Origin: Geobacter sp. UBA4074
GTDB lineage: Bacteria; Desulfobacterota; Desulfuromonadia; Geobacterales; Pseudopelobacteraceae
Length of the DNA stretch: 23,171 nt
Reading direction: 5' to 3'
Assembly (NCBI GenBank): GCA_002383415.1
Contig: DFYU01000003.1
Coordinates: 9,805-32,975, forward strand
Within the stretch, counting starts at the first letter, position 1. Each line of letters starts with the position of its first letter. The translations under genes were made by a program, and so were the position numbers. Under the pieces are notes generated by a model. The model was not told where the DNA came from, ran no database searches, and saw nothing but the letters and a program-made list of their open reading frames with translations. Positions 1 to 8,463 of this stretch are shown in pieces.

Positions 1-1821
1 CTCCTCTCCTTTTGCCTGCCGCTGTTTGTCTATCTCCTTACCCTTGCCCCGTCCGTCACCTTTTTCGACAGCGGGGAATTCCTTACGGCCATTTCATCCC
101 TCGGGATTCCCCATTCTCCGGGTTATCCCCTTTTCGTCAATTACGCCAAGCCGTTCACCTGGCTTCCTCTAGGGAGTATCGCCTTCCGTGTCAATTTCGC
201 GACAGCCGTGTCGGCCTCCCTGGCGTGTCTGGGTGTCTACCTCCTCACGATGCGCCTTATCCCGCTTATTGAGGACAGTTGTTCCCCCGCGCCGCGATTC
301 CTTCACCGCTCGGCCGGGCTGTGCGCGGCCCTCGCCTTCGCCTTTACTCCCCGTCTCTGGCTCCAGTCCAACCATGACAAACCCTATCCGCTGCTGGCCT
401 TTCTCTCCGCGGTCATCTTCTGGCTGATCCTGGCGTGGCGGGAGAAATACCGGCGGGGGGAGGAAACTCCTGGCCTGGTCTACCTGGCGGCATTCCTCTG
501 CGGTCTGGCCACCGGGGCGCATCAGTTGATAATCCTTCTTGTCCCATCCTTTGTCTTCCTGATCCTGCATGCCGACTGGAGGCTTATCCTCCGCGTCAGG
601 GAGCAACTGCTGGCCAGCGCCTCCTTCCTCGTCGGTTTTTCCGTATATCTCCACCTCCCCGTCCGGGCGATGTCCAACCCCCTGCTCAACTGGGGCGATC
701 CCAAGACCCTGTCCGCCTTTCTCTGGTCCTTTCTGCGCAAGGGCTATCCCATGGAAAGAGTGGATCGCGACCTGCCGCTCCTCATGAAACAGCTGAACGC
801 CTTCAATCTGGTCAACGAATTTTCCGTCGCCGGTTTCTTTCTGCTGCTGGCCGGGATCCTTGCCTGTCGCCGTGCCGGCGCCTTCATAGTCGCCTACGGG
901 ATAGCCATAGTGGTTTTTCTCGCATATATCGCCGGTTACCAGAACACGCCGGAAGAGACTATCTTCCTTACGGAGGAATTCTTTACCCCTCTTTATCTCA
1001 TCGGCGCGGTCTTTGTCGGTCTGGGGCTGTATTCCGTAGCGGGCTGGCTTGGACGGGCAGTGGGGAGTTTCCACGTGGCCGCCCGCTGGATTCCGGTCAC
1101 TCTGTTTCCCTTGATGGCCCTCCTCCCGGCCTCTCTCTGCGCGACCAACTTTCTGGAAAACGACCAGTACGAAAACTATCTGGCCCATGACTACGCGATA
1201 AATACCTTCCGCTCCCTGCCCGAGGGCGCTGTTCTCTTCACCTGGGGGGACAGCGGCGCGTTTCCCCTCTGGTACATGCAGGGCGTGGAGCGGATGAGGG
1301 AAGACCTGACCCTGTTGCACATCCCCCATCTCCACTTCCGCTGGTATCTGGATTCCTTTCCCGGCCTCTTTACGAAAAGCATCCTGCTCAGGGAAGGGGT
1401 CTCTTCACTTCCCATCAGGGATGTATTTCTTCTCGCGGTGAAAGAGCAGATCTCCGCCAGACCGGTCTTCATGGATTTCTCCGCCCGTCACTCCATTGAT
1501 CCCGACCCGCCGGCCGTTCAGCAGAGGGGAATGGTCTTCAGGGTAGCGCACGCGGTTTCCGGCGAGGTGTATCCGCCGGATACGGGTGTTTGGGAAGACT
1601 ATTCCCTGAGGGGCGTCTTGGACGGAAGGCTGTTCTTCCGGGATCTGGATTCGGAGAAGGCGGTCCAGATCTACTCCTACAGCCGTCTCGAGGCCGGCAG
1701 GACACTGATCTCCCTGGGCCGGACCGGGGAGGGGCTGGAGGAGTTGCGCATCTCCGCCAGGCTTTCTCCGGCGATGCGCGCTGAGGCGGAACGGATACTA
1801 CGGGAACAAGGAGCGAGGTGA
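1..1821 (+). CDS. DUF2723 multi-spanning membrane protein, GT-C glycosyltransferase-like (5' end missing)
   Basis: The reading frame is open from the first base of the window, so the start lies upstream; 606 codons precede the TGA at 1819-1821. Near the visible N-terminus are DSGEF and HSPGYPLF, with many hydrophobic segments through about residue 380. This arrangement, an acidic DxGE loop after the first membrane helix followed by an H-P-G-x-P-L-F motif, is typical of the DUF2723 family (PF11028), regarded as related to GT-C protein O-mannosyltransferases. That suggests sugar transfer from a lipid carrier at the outer face of the inner membrane; the acceptor is unknown. The C-terminal 150 or so residues are soluble and end in a short TPR-like helical pair. 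The aroE start follows after 3 nt, so the two are probably co-transcribed. ATA isoleucine codons are frequent compared with genes in the right half. The family call is fairly firm and the function is inferred. Confidence 0.8.
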   Translation, partial: LLSFCLPLFVYLLTLAPSVTFFDSGEFLTAISSLGIPHSPGYPLFVNYAKPFTWLPLGSIAFRVNFATAVSASLACLGVYLLTMRLIPLIEDSCSPAPRFLHRSAGLCAALAFAFTPRLWLQSNHDKPYPLLAFLSAVIFWLILAWREKYRRGEETPGLVYLAAFLCGLATGAHQLIILLVPSFVFLILHADWRLILRVREQLLASASFLVGFSVYLHLPVRAMSNPLLNWGDPKTLSAFLWSFLRKGYPMERVDRDLPLLMKQLNAFNLVNEFSVAGFFLLLAGILACRRAGAFIVAYGIAIVVFLAYIAGYQNTPEETIFLTEEFFTPLYLIGAVFVGLGLYSVAGWLGRAVGSFHVAARWIPVTLFPLMALLPASLCATNFLENDQYENYLAHDYAINTFRSLPEGAVLFTWGDSGAFPLWYMQGVERMREDLTLLHIPHLHFRWYLDSFPGLFTKSILLREGVSSLPIRDVFLLAVKEQISARPVFMDFSARHSIDPDPPAVQQRGMVFRVAHAVSGEVYPPDTGVWEDYSLRGVLDGRLFFRDLDSEKAVQIYSYSRLEAGRTLISLGRTGEGLEELRISARLSPAMRAEAERILREQGAR

Positions 1822-1824
1822 ACC

Positions 1825-2697
1825 ATGCGGATAAACGGAAAAACCAGGGTCCTGGGGATAATCGGCTGGCCGGTGGCCCATTCCCTTTCCCCTGTCATGC
1901 ACAACGCGGTAATCGACGACCTGGGCATCAACTTTGTCTATGTGCCTTTTCCGGTGGAACCGTCGGCCCTCGGAGCGGCCATCGAGGGGTTGCGGCGCAT
2001 GGGCGTGTGGGGCTTCAACGTCACCATACCCCACAAGACCGCCGTTATTCCCTTTCTTGACCGGATTACCAGGGAAGCGGAGCTGGCGGGCGCGGTAAAC
2101 ACCGTGTACCGGGACGGGGAGCTCCTTGTGGGTCACAACACGGACGGCATCGGGTTCCTCTCCTCGCTGCGACATGACCTGGGACGTGACCCGGCCGGCC
2201 TGACGGTCCTGCTCCTGGGCGCGGGCGGCGCGTCCCGGGGCGCCCTGGCGGCGCTTGCCCAGGCGGGCGCCGCACGTATAATTATAGCCAACAGGACCGT
2301 GGAGCGGGCGCGGGGGCTGGTGGACAGATTCGCGCGTCTCTTCCCGGCCGTCCGCTTCGACGTGTCCTCCTTGGAGGAGAATGCGTTGACCACCGTCCTG
2401 AAGGGCGTCGAGCTGCTGGTTAACACCACATCCGTTGGGATGGATGGCACGAAATTTGATACAGTGAAACTTTCGGAAATGTGTGCCGGCGCCGGTGTCT
2501 ATGACATGGTATACGTTCCGGCCGAGACTCCCCTCCTGGCGGAAGCCGCGAAGCGCGGACTCGACCGGGTAAACGGCGCGGGAATGCTGGCCGCGCAGGG
2601 TGAAGAGGCCTTCCGTGTCTGGACCGGAATAGCGCCGCCTCCTGATTTCATGAAAACCATCCTGTCAGAAGAACTTGTAAAATTAACAAAATATTGA
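1825..2697 (+). CDS. aroE: Shikimate dehydrogenase (NADP+)
   Basis: This enzyme reduces 3-dehydroshikimate to shikimate with NADPH, the fourth step of the chorismate pathway, in the cytoplasm. The 290-residue length is normal or slightly long for AroE. Diagnostic sites are all present: the substrate loop GWPVAHSLSPVMHNA near residues 14-28, the catalytic lysine K71 in NVTIPHK, D107 in NTDGIGF, the glycine-rich NADP loop GAGGASRG at 132-139, the NRT phosphate-binding segment, and a C-terminal GAGMLAAQGEEAF. The ATG at 1825 has an AAGGAG-type ribosome site just upstream and follows the previous stop by 3 nt, indicating an operon with the DUF2723 gene. The stop codon overlaps the -35 box of a promoter facing pilB. 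ATA is used for about 6 of 16 isoleucines, unlike tgt at the other end of the window. Confidence 0.96.
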   Translation: MRINGKTRVLGIIGWPVAHSLSPVMHNAVIDDLGINFVYVPFPVEPSALGAAIEGLRRMGVWGFNVTIPHKTAVIPFLDRITREAELAGAVNTVYRDGELLVGHNTDGIGFLSSLRHDLGRDPAGLTVLLLGAGGASRGALAALAQAGAARIIIANRTVERARGLVDRFARLFPAVRFDVSSLEENALTTVLKGVELLVNTTSVGMDGTKFDTVKLSEMCAGAGVYDMVYVPAETPLLAEAAKRGLDRVNGAGMLAAQGEEAFRVWTGIAPPPDFMKTILSEELVKLTKY

Positions 2698-2722
2698 CAT
2701 TAGTCTTTATTCAAAATAGTAT
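2694..2722 (+). promoter_or_regulatory. Sigma-70 promoter for the pilBTCSR operon
   Basis: TTGACA at 2694-2699 (perfect -35) is followed after exactly 17 nt by TAGTAT at 2717-2722 (4 of 6 to the -10 consensus). The -35 box includes the TGA stop of aroE. Transcription would start near 2729, giving a leader of about 36 nt that contains the GAGG ribosome site for pilB. Not tested experimentally. Confidence 0.6.
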
Positions 2723-2765
2723 CGAGCCGCTGAAATGACACGCGCCATCATAAACTGAGGTCTTC

Positions 2766-4472
2766 ATGCAGCCAAGCAGACTGGGCGAACTTCTCGTTCG
2801 AAGCAACCTGATAACTAAAGAACAATTGATTAAGGCCCTGGAGGAGCAGAAAAGCTCCGGAGGGCAGCTCAGGCTGGGCACGGTGCTCATCAGGGACGGA
2901 TATATCAAAGAGTCCGAGCTGACCGCGTTCCTCTCCAAGCAGTACAGCGTCCCTTCCATCAATCTGGCCGACTTCGACATCGATCCGGCGGTGGTCAAGC
3001 TCCTCCCCGCCGACGTGGTGCAGAAGTACCAGGCCATACCGGTGAACCGGGCCGGTTCCACGCTCATCCTTGCCATGAGCGACCCATCCAATATCTTCGC
3101 AATTGACGACATAAAGTTCATGACCGGCTACAACGTGGAGGTCGTGGTCGCGTCCGATTCCGGCATCAAGTCCGCAATAGACAAGTTCTACGACCAGTCT
3201 GCGTCCCTGGCCGACATGATGAGCGATCTGGACATGGAGGACATGGAGGTTGTGGCGGACCATGAGGAGGTGGATGTAACCTCCCTGGAGCGGGCCACCG
3301 AGGATGCCCCGGTTGTCAAGCTGGTGAACATGATCCTCTCAGACGCCATCAAGCGCAAGGCCAGCGATATCCACATCGAGCCCTATGAGCGCACCTTCCG
3401 GGTACGCTACCGAATCGACGGAGTCCTGTACGAGGTGATGAAGCCTCCCCTGAAGCTGAAGAACGCCATCACCTCCCGCGTCAAGATCATGGCTGAACTG
3501 GACATCGCCGAGCGACGCCTTCCCCAGGACGGACGCATAAAGATCAAGCTGGGCGGAGGCAAGGACATGGATTTCCGCGTCTCGGTCCTTCCCACCCTGT
3601 TTGGCGAAAAGATCGTCCTGCGGCTTCTGGACAAATCCAACCTGCAACTGGACATGACCAAGCTGGGCTACGAGCCAGAGGCCCTGGTCAATTTCAAGGA
3701 GGCCATCCACAAGCCTTTCGGCATGGTTCTGGTAACCGGTCCCACAGGCAGCGGAAAGACGGTCTCCCTCTATTCCGCCCTTGCCGAACTGAACAAAACC
3801 TCGGAAAACATCTCCACCGCGGAGGACCCGGTGGAATTCAACTTCGCCGGCATCAACCAGGTGCAGATGCACGAAGAGATCGGCCTCAACTTCGCCACCG
3901 CCCTGCGCGCTTTTCTGCGCCAGGATCCGGACATCATCATGATCGGCGAGATCCGCGACTTCGAGACTGCGGAGATCGCCGTCAAGGCCGCGCTTACCGG
4001 CCACCTGGTGCTCTCCACCCTGCACACCAACGACGCCCCGGCCACGATCAACCGTTTGCTGAACATGGGTATCGAACCGTTCCTGGTGGCCTCGGCCGTT
4101 AACCTGATCACGGCCCAGCGCCTGGCCCGCCGTGTCTGCAGTGAGTGTAAAGAACAGGAAGAAATCCCTCTGCAGGCCCTGATCGATGCCGGAGTGCCCA
4201 CTGAAGAGGCCCCGGAATTTGTCTGCTACAAGGGGCGGGGCTGTCCGGTCTGCAACAATACAGGCTACAAGGGGCGGGTTGGCTTCTATCAGGTGATGCC
4301 GATGCTGGAGCCGATCCGTGAACTGATCCTGAACGGGGCCAATACGGCCGAGATCAAGCGTGAGTCCATGCGACTCGGTATCAAGACCATGCGCCAGTCG
4401 GGCCTCACCAAGCTGAAGGAGGGGGTCACCTCTCTGGAAGAGGTGCTGCGGGTGACGGTGGCGGACGACTAA
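2766..4472 (+). CDS. pilB: Type IV pilus assembly ATPase PilB
   Basis: PilB is the cytoplasmic hexameric ATPase that powers pilus extension. The 568-residue protein is full length. Residues 5-28 and 36-59 are two tandem copies of the 24-residue MshEN motif (RLG, then hydrophobic pair, Gly, spaced Leu, final Gln), known to bind c-di-GMP in MshE; the first copy has N14 in place of the usual Gly. The motor core shows Walker A GPTGSGKT at 325-332, an Asp box, Walker B with E395 in IIMIGEIRD, and the His box LSTLHTNDAP. A zinc site is formed by C458-x2-C461 and C493-x2-C496, normal for PilB/GspE and absent from PilT. GAGG precedes the ATG at 2766. First gene of the pil operon, with pilT 11 nt downstream. 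ATA isoleucine codons occur only in the first 800 nt or so. Confidence 0.96.
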   Translation: MQPSRLGELLVRSNLITKEQLIKALEEQKSSGGQLRLGTVLIRDGYIKESELTAFLSKQYSVPSINLADFDIDPAVVKLLPADVVQKYQAIPVNRAGSTLILAMSDPSNIFAIDDIKFMTGYNVEVVVASDSGIKSAIDKFYDQSASLADMMSDLDMEDMEVVADHEEVDVTSLERATEDAPVVKLVNMILSDAIKRKASDIHIEPYERTFRVRYRIDGVLYEVMKPPLKLKNAITSRVKIMAELDIAERRLPQDGRIKIKLGGGKDMDFRVSVLPTLFGEKIVLRLLDKSNLQLDMTKLGYEPEALVNFKEAIHKPFGMVLVTGPTGSGKTVSLYSALAELNKTSENISTAEDPVEFNFAGINQVQMHEEIGLNFATALRAFLRQDPDIIMIGEIRDFETAEIAVKAALTGHLVLSTLHTNDAPATINRLLNMGIEPFLVASAVNLITAQRLARRVCSECKEQEEIPLQALIDAGVPTEEAPEFVCYKGRGCPVCNNTGYKGRVGFYQVMPMLEPIRELILNGANTAEIKRESMRLGIKTMRQSGLTKLKEGVTSLEEVLRVTVADD

Positions 4473-4483
4473 GGAGAACGACC

Positions 4484-5578
4484 ATGGCTAACCTGCACGA
4501 CTTGCTCAAGATTCTGGTGGAAGCTGGCGGCTCCGACCTGCACATCACCACCAATACGCCGCCACAAATCAGGGTGGATGGCAAACTGAAACCGCTGGCG
4601 GACATCCCTCCCTTGAATGCGGTGGAGACCAAGCAACTCTGTTACTCGGTGCTGACCGACTCCCAGAAACACAAGTTCGAAGAGGACAATGAGCTGGACC
4701 TCTCCTTCGGGGTCAAGGGACTATCCCGTTTCCGGGGTAACATCTTTGTGCAGCGGGGTGCCGTGGCCGGTGTGTTCCGGGTCATCCCCTACAAGATCCT
4801 CACCTTCGAAGATCTTGGTCTGCCACCGGTGGTCAGGGAACTGGCCGAAAAGCCGCGTGGCCTCATACTGGTGACCGGACCGACCGGTTCCGGCAAGTCC
4901 ACCACCTTGGCCTCGATCATCGACTTTATCAATATCAACCGCCGTGAACATATCGTTACCATTGAGGACCCGATCGAATACCTGCACCCGCACAAGGGGT
5001 GTCTGGTGAACCAGCGCGAGGTGGGGGCCGACACCAAGGGCTTCAAAAACGCCCTCAAGTACGTCCTGCGTCAGGACCCTGACATCGTTCTGGTGGGTGA
5101 GTTGCGTGACCTGGAAACCATCGAGGCAGCATTGACCCTATCCGAGACCGGTCACCTTTGTCTTGCTACCCTGCACACCAACTCCTGCGCCCAGACCATT
5201 AACCGGATCGTGGATGTGTTTCCACCCTATCAGCAACCCCAGATTCGCGCCCAGTTGTCCTTCGTACTGGAGGGGGTCATGTCCCAGACCCTGATTCCTA
5301 AAATTGGTGGTGGACGTTGTCTGTCTCTGGAGATCATGGTGCCTAACCCGGCCATCCGTAACCTGATCCGTGAGGACAAGGTACACCAGATCTATTCCCA
5401 GATGCAGGTGGGGCAGGACAAGTACGGCATGCAGACCATGAACCAGTCGCTGTACGCCTTATATGCGCGGCGTCAGATCACCCTGGATGATGCCATGGGC
5501 CGTTCCACCGATCCGGAAGAGCTAAAACAGATGATCAATAATCCGACCATGGGGATGCGACCACCACAACGGCGCTAG
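4484..5578 (+). CDS. pilT: Type IV pilus retraction ATPase PilT
   Basis: PilT is the retraction motor that depolymerises the pilus, acting as a cytoplasmic hexamer at the pilus base. At 364 residues it has the usual length. Seen in the sequence: Walker A GPTGSGKS at 132-139, EDPIEYLH (Asp box), VGELRD (Walker B), LATLHTNS (His box), and the PilT-specific AIRNLIRE motif at 290-297 that is needed for retraction in characterised PilT proteins. There is no zinc tetracysteine and no N-terminal MshEN domain, which separates it from PilB. An AGGAG site lies just upstream of ATG 4484. Its place between pilB and pilC matches the PilT4-type paralogue of Geobacter; other pilT copies may exist elsewhere in the genome. 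Confidence 0.96.
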   Translation: MANLHDLLKILVEAGGSDLHITTNTPPQIRVDGKLKPLADIPPLNAVETKQLCYSVLTDSQKHKFEEDNELDLSFGVKGLSRFRGNIFVQRGAVAGVFRVIPYKILTFEDLGLPPVVRELAEKPRGLILVTGPTGSGKSTTLASIIDFININRREHIVTIEDPIEYLHPHKGCLVNQREVGADTKGFKNALKYVLRQDPDIVLVGELRDLETIEAALTLSETGHLCLATLHTNSCAQTINRIVDVFPPYQQPQIRAQLSFVLEGVMSQTLIPKIGGGRCLSLEIMVPNPAIRNLIREDKVHQIYSQMQVGQDKYGMQTMNQSLYALYARRQITLDDAMGRSTDPEELKQMINNPTMGMRPPQRR

Positions 5579-5604
5579 TTACCCGATTCTGAAGGAGGAG
5601 TTCC

Positions 5605-6813
5605 ATGCCAAAGTTTGCCTGGGAAGGTAAGACCCGCACCGGTGCCGTTCAGAAAGGGGTTACCGAGGCGCAGGATGCCGCGTCGGTAGAGACCCAGCTA
5701 AAAAGGGCCGGCCTGCTCGGTATCACGGTCAAGGAGCAGCGCGAAGCCTTTAAGATGCCCTCGTTTGGTGGCGGCAGTATCGACACCAAGGACTTGGTGA
5801 TCTTTACCCGGCAGTTTGCCACCATGATCGACTCCGGCCTGCCCTTGGTGCAGTGTCTGGATATCCTTTCCTCGCAACAGGAAAAACCGGCCTTCAAACA
5901 GATCCTGCTCAAGGTCAAGGAGAGCGTGGAGAGTGGTTCCACCTTTGCCGACGCCCTGGCAAAGCATCCCAAGGCCTTTGACGAGCTGTTCGTCAACCTG
6001 GTGGCGGCTGGTGAGATCGGCGGTATCCTGGATACCATCCTCAACCGTCTGGCGGCCTACATCGAAAAGGCGATGAAGCTTAAAAAGCAGATCAAGGGGG
6101 CCATGGTCTATCCGGTCACCATCATGTCGATCGCCGTGATTGTGGTGGGCGTGATCCTGGTCTTCGTCATTCCGACCTTTGCCAAGATGTTTGCCGACTT
6201 CGGCGGCGAGTTGCCAGCCCCCACCAAGTTCGTGATCGCCCTGTCTGACTTTTTGCTGAAGTATATCATTGTTATTATTGCGGCCTTCTTTGCCACCATC
6301 TGGGGGTTCAAAAAGTTCTATGCCACCCCCGTGGGCCGCAAAAAGGTTGATGCCTTTGCCCTTAAGGCGCCGATCGCCGGGCCGCTGATCCGCAAGGTGG
6401 CGGTGGCCAAATTCACCCGTACGTTGGGCACCATGGTCAGTTCCGGGGTGCCGATCATGGACGGTCTGGAGATCGTGGCCAAGACCGCCGGCAACAAGAT
6501 CATCGAAGAGGCGATCTTCGGTGTGCGCCAGGCTATCTCCGAGGGTAAGACCATGGCTGAACCGCTGCAGGCCTGCGGTATCTTCCCGCCGATGGTGGTG
6601 CAGATGATTGCGGTGGGTGAGGCCACCGGCGCCATGGACGCCATGCTGACCAAGATTGCCGATTTTTACGATGACGAGGTGGATGACGCCGTGTCTGCCA
6701 TGACCGCCATGATGGAGCCGATGCTGATGGTCTTCCTGGGCACCACCGTTGGCGGCCTGGTGGTGGCCATGTATCTGCCGATCTTTAAACTGGCGGGAGC
6801 GGTCGGCGGCTAG
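5605..6813 (+). CDS. pilC: Type IV pilus inner-membrane platform protein PilC
   Basis: PilC is the GspF-family inner-membrane platform that couples the PilB and PilT motors to the growing pilus. The 402-residue protein contains two GspF (T2SSF) cytoplasmic domains, beginning near FTRQFATMIDSGLPL (about residue 69) and KFTRTLGTMVSSGVP (about 270). Three hydrophobic segments lie at roughly 168-193, 213-235 and 374-397, the usual topology. A strong GGAGG ribosome site sits just before ATG 5605. The stop TAG at 6811-6813 is followed at once by the pilS start, so PilC and PilS are probably translated from one message. Confidence 0.96.
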   Translation: MPKFAWEGKTRTGAVQKGVTEAQDAASVETQLKRAGLLGITVKEQREAFKMPSFGGGSIDTKDLVIFTRQFATMIDSGLPLVQCLDILSSQQEKPAFKQILLKVKESVESGSTFADALAKHPKAFDELFVNLVAAGEIGGILDTILNRLAAYIEKAMKLKKQIKGAMVYPVTIMSIAVIVVGVILVFVIPTFAKMFADFGGELPAPTKFVIALSDFLLKYIIVIIAAFFATIWGFKKFYATPVGRKKVDAFALKAPIAGPLIRKVAVAKFTRTLGTMVSSGVPIMDGLEIVAKTAGNKIIEEAIFGVRQAISEGKTMAEPLQACGIFPPMVVQMIAVGEATGAMDAMLTKIADFYDDEVDDAVSAMTAMMEPMLMVFLGTTVGGLVVAMYLPIFKLAGAVGG

Positions 6814-6816
6814 TTG

Positions 6817-8463
6817 ATGAAAACCGAGCGCCGTCTAAGGCTCTTTATTGTTGCCAGAATCGCCGTAACGGTGCTGCTGCTGGCATCGATTGTCATTCTG
6901 AAACTGCAGGATCCCGAGGCCATCGACACCCCCGCCTACCGTGGCGTTGTGCTGTTGATGGTCTCGTCGTGTCTGTTTTCTGTGGTCTCTCTGGTTGCAT
7001 TGCGGCGTCAACGTTGGCAACTGTTGCTGACCTACCTGCAGATCATCTGGGATCTGCTGTTTGTGACGCTGCTACTGGTGTTTACTGAGGGGATTGCCAG
7101 CCCCTATTCATTTCTCTATCTGCTGGCGGTCATGAATGCCGCTCTGTTGCTGTCGCGACGCGAGGCACTCTATACGGCAGCGCTGAGCGGTATTTTATAC
7201 GGCGCCCTGGTTGACCTGCAGTACTACGGCATGCTGACGACCATTGGCCTTTCTCCGTTGGCAGCCCTGCAGCGGGGCGGTGTGGTTGCGTTCTACACCA
7301 TCTTTCTGCATCTGACCGGTTTCGTGCTGACCGCCTTTATTACCGGTTATCTTGCGGAACGGGCCCGCAGTACCGAAGATGCGTTGCGGACCAGCGAGGT
7401 CAACTATAAGGAGTTGCAGCGTCTGCACAGCAGTATTGTGCAGCATCTTGAAAACGGTTTGATGACGGTGACCCGTGAAGGGCTGATCAGGGTCTTCAAC
7501 CCCTATCTCGAACGTCTGACCGGCATCAGCCAGGAGGCGGCCTACGGCAAGCCTTGTCATGCACTTTTCCCTCAGTTACCCAGTGGTGAGCATGCTCAAC
7601 GACAACCGCAGCAGGGTGAGTTCAGTTATCGCACCGCCTCGGCAGATCCTTTGATAATCGGCTATACTACGGTGCCCCTGCATGATGCGCAGGGCGAACC
7701 GTCAGCGATGATCGTCACCCTGCGGAATCTGACCAAGAGTAAGCAGCTGGAACTGGCCCTCAAGCGGCAGGACCGCCTGGCAGCCCTGGGGGAGCTGTCG
7801 GCTCGCATGGCCCATGAAATACGCAATCCGTTGGCTGCCATCAGCGGATCGGTACAGCTCCTGGCGGGCCATGGCTGTCTGCGTGAACATGAATCGCGCC
7901 TGCTGGCGATTGTTACCCGCGAATCAGAACGCCTTAACGGCTTGATTACTGACTTCCTGGCCTATGCCCGTCCTGCGGTACCCCGTTTTGAACAGTTCAG
8001 GCTGGCTGACCTGGTGGATGACCTGGTGATGCTGTTGTCGGCAGATGTACGCTTCGAGAAGATCACGCTCGATACGCAGGTTGCCCCGGAACTGTTGGTC
8101 AAGGCTGATCGTGGTCAGCTACATCAGGTCTTGTTGAATCTGTTGCAGAATGGCGCTGAGGCCATGCCGCAGGGCGGCCTGTTATCGCTGGCTGCCACAC
8201 GGCAGGATGGGCAGGATGATGCAGGTCAACGGATTGCCCTGGTTGGCATCTCGGTCAGTGACCATGGCTGCGGGTTGAGTGAAGAGACCTGCCGTCACCT
8301 GTTTGAGCCGTTTTGGACCACCAAGCCGAACGGCACCGGTCTGGGGCTGGCGACGGTCTACCGGATCGTGGAGACCCATGGTGGTACCATTCAGGCTCAC
8401 GCGCGTGAAGGTGGCGGGACGGTCTTTACCATTCTGCTGCCGATGGTGGAGGAGAACGTATGA
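6817..8463 (+). CDS. pilS: Sensor histidine kinase PilS
   Basis: PilS is the membrane histidine kinase partner of PilR. The first 175 or so residues carry about six hydrophobic helices, as in Pseudomonas PilS. A PAS-like region follows (about 190-305, including NGLMTVTREGLIRVFNPYLE). The HisKA H-box MAHEIRNPLAAISG has the phospho-acceptor H333 (counted from ATG 6817). The ATPase domain shows an N-box (LLNLLQNGAEAM), a G1 box DHGCGLS near 481, FEPFWTTK, and a G2 box GTGLGLA near 504. A TTG at 6814 directly precedes this ATG and could serve as start, adding one residue; no strong ribosome site is visible, so coupling to pilC translation is likely. The end overlaps the pilR start by 4 nt (ATGA). 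Confidence 0.93.
   Translation: MKTERRLRLFIVARIAVTVLLLASIVILKLQDPEAIDTPAYRGVVLLMVSSCLFSVVSLVALRRQRWQLLLTYLQIIWDLLFVTLLLVFTEGIASPYSFLYLLAVMNAALLLSRREALYTAALSGILYGALVDLQYYGMLTTIGLSPLAALQRGGVVAFYTIFLHLTGFVLTAFITGYLAERARSTEDALRTSEVNYKELQRLHSSIVQHLENGLMTVTREGLIRVFNPYLERLTGISQEAAYGKPCHALFPQLPSGEHAQRQPQQGEFSYRTASADPLIIGYTTVPLHDAQGEPSAMIVTLRNLTKSKQLELALKRQDRLAALGELSARMAHEIRNPLAAISGSVQLLAGHGCLREHESRLLAIVTRESERLNGLITDFLAYARPAVPRFEQFRLADLVDDLVMLLSADVRFEKITLDTQVAPELLVKADRGQLHQVLLNLLQNGAEAMPQGGLLSLAATRQDGQDDAGQRIALVGISVSDHGCGLSEETCRHLFEPFWTTKPNGTGLGLATVYRIVETHGGTIQAHAREGGGTVFTILLPMVEENV

Noticed and set aside
169..1335. Minus-strand open frame of 388 codons opposite the DUF2723 gene
   Set aside because: It is antisense to a gene with clear family motifs, is very Gly/Gln/Arg/Glu-rich with no recognisable domain, and is explained by codon bias of the GC-rich plus-strand gene. 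Similar long antisense frames at 3339-4025, 9946-10704, 11139-11801, 18920-19618 and 21146-21838 were rejected for the same reason.
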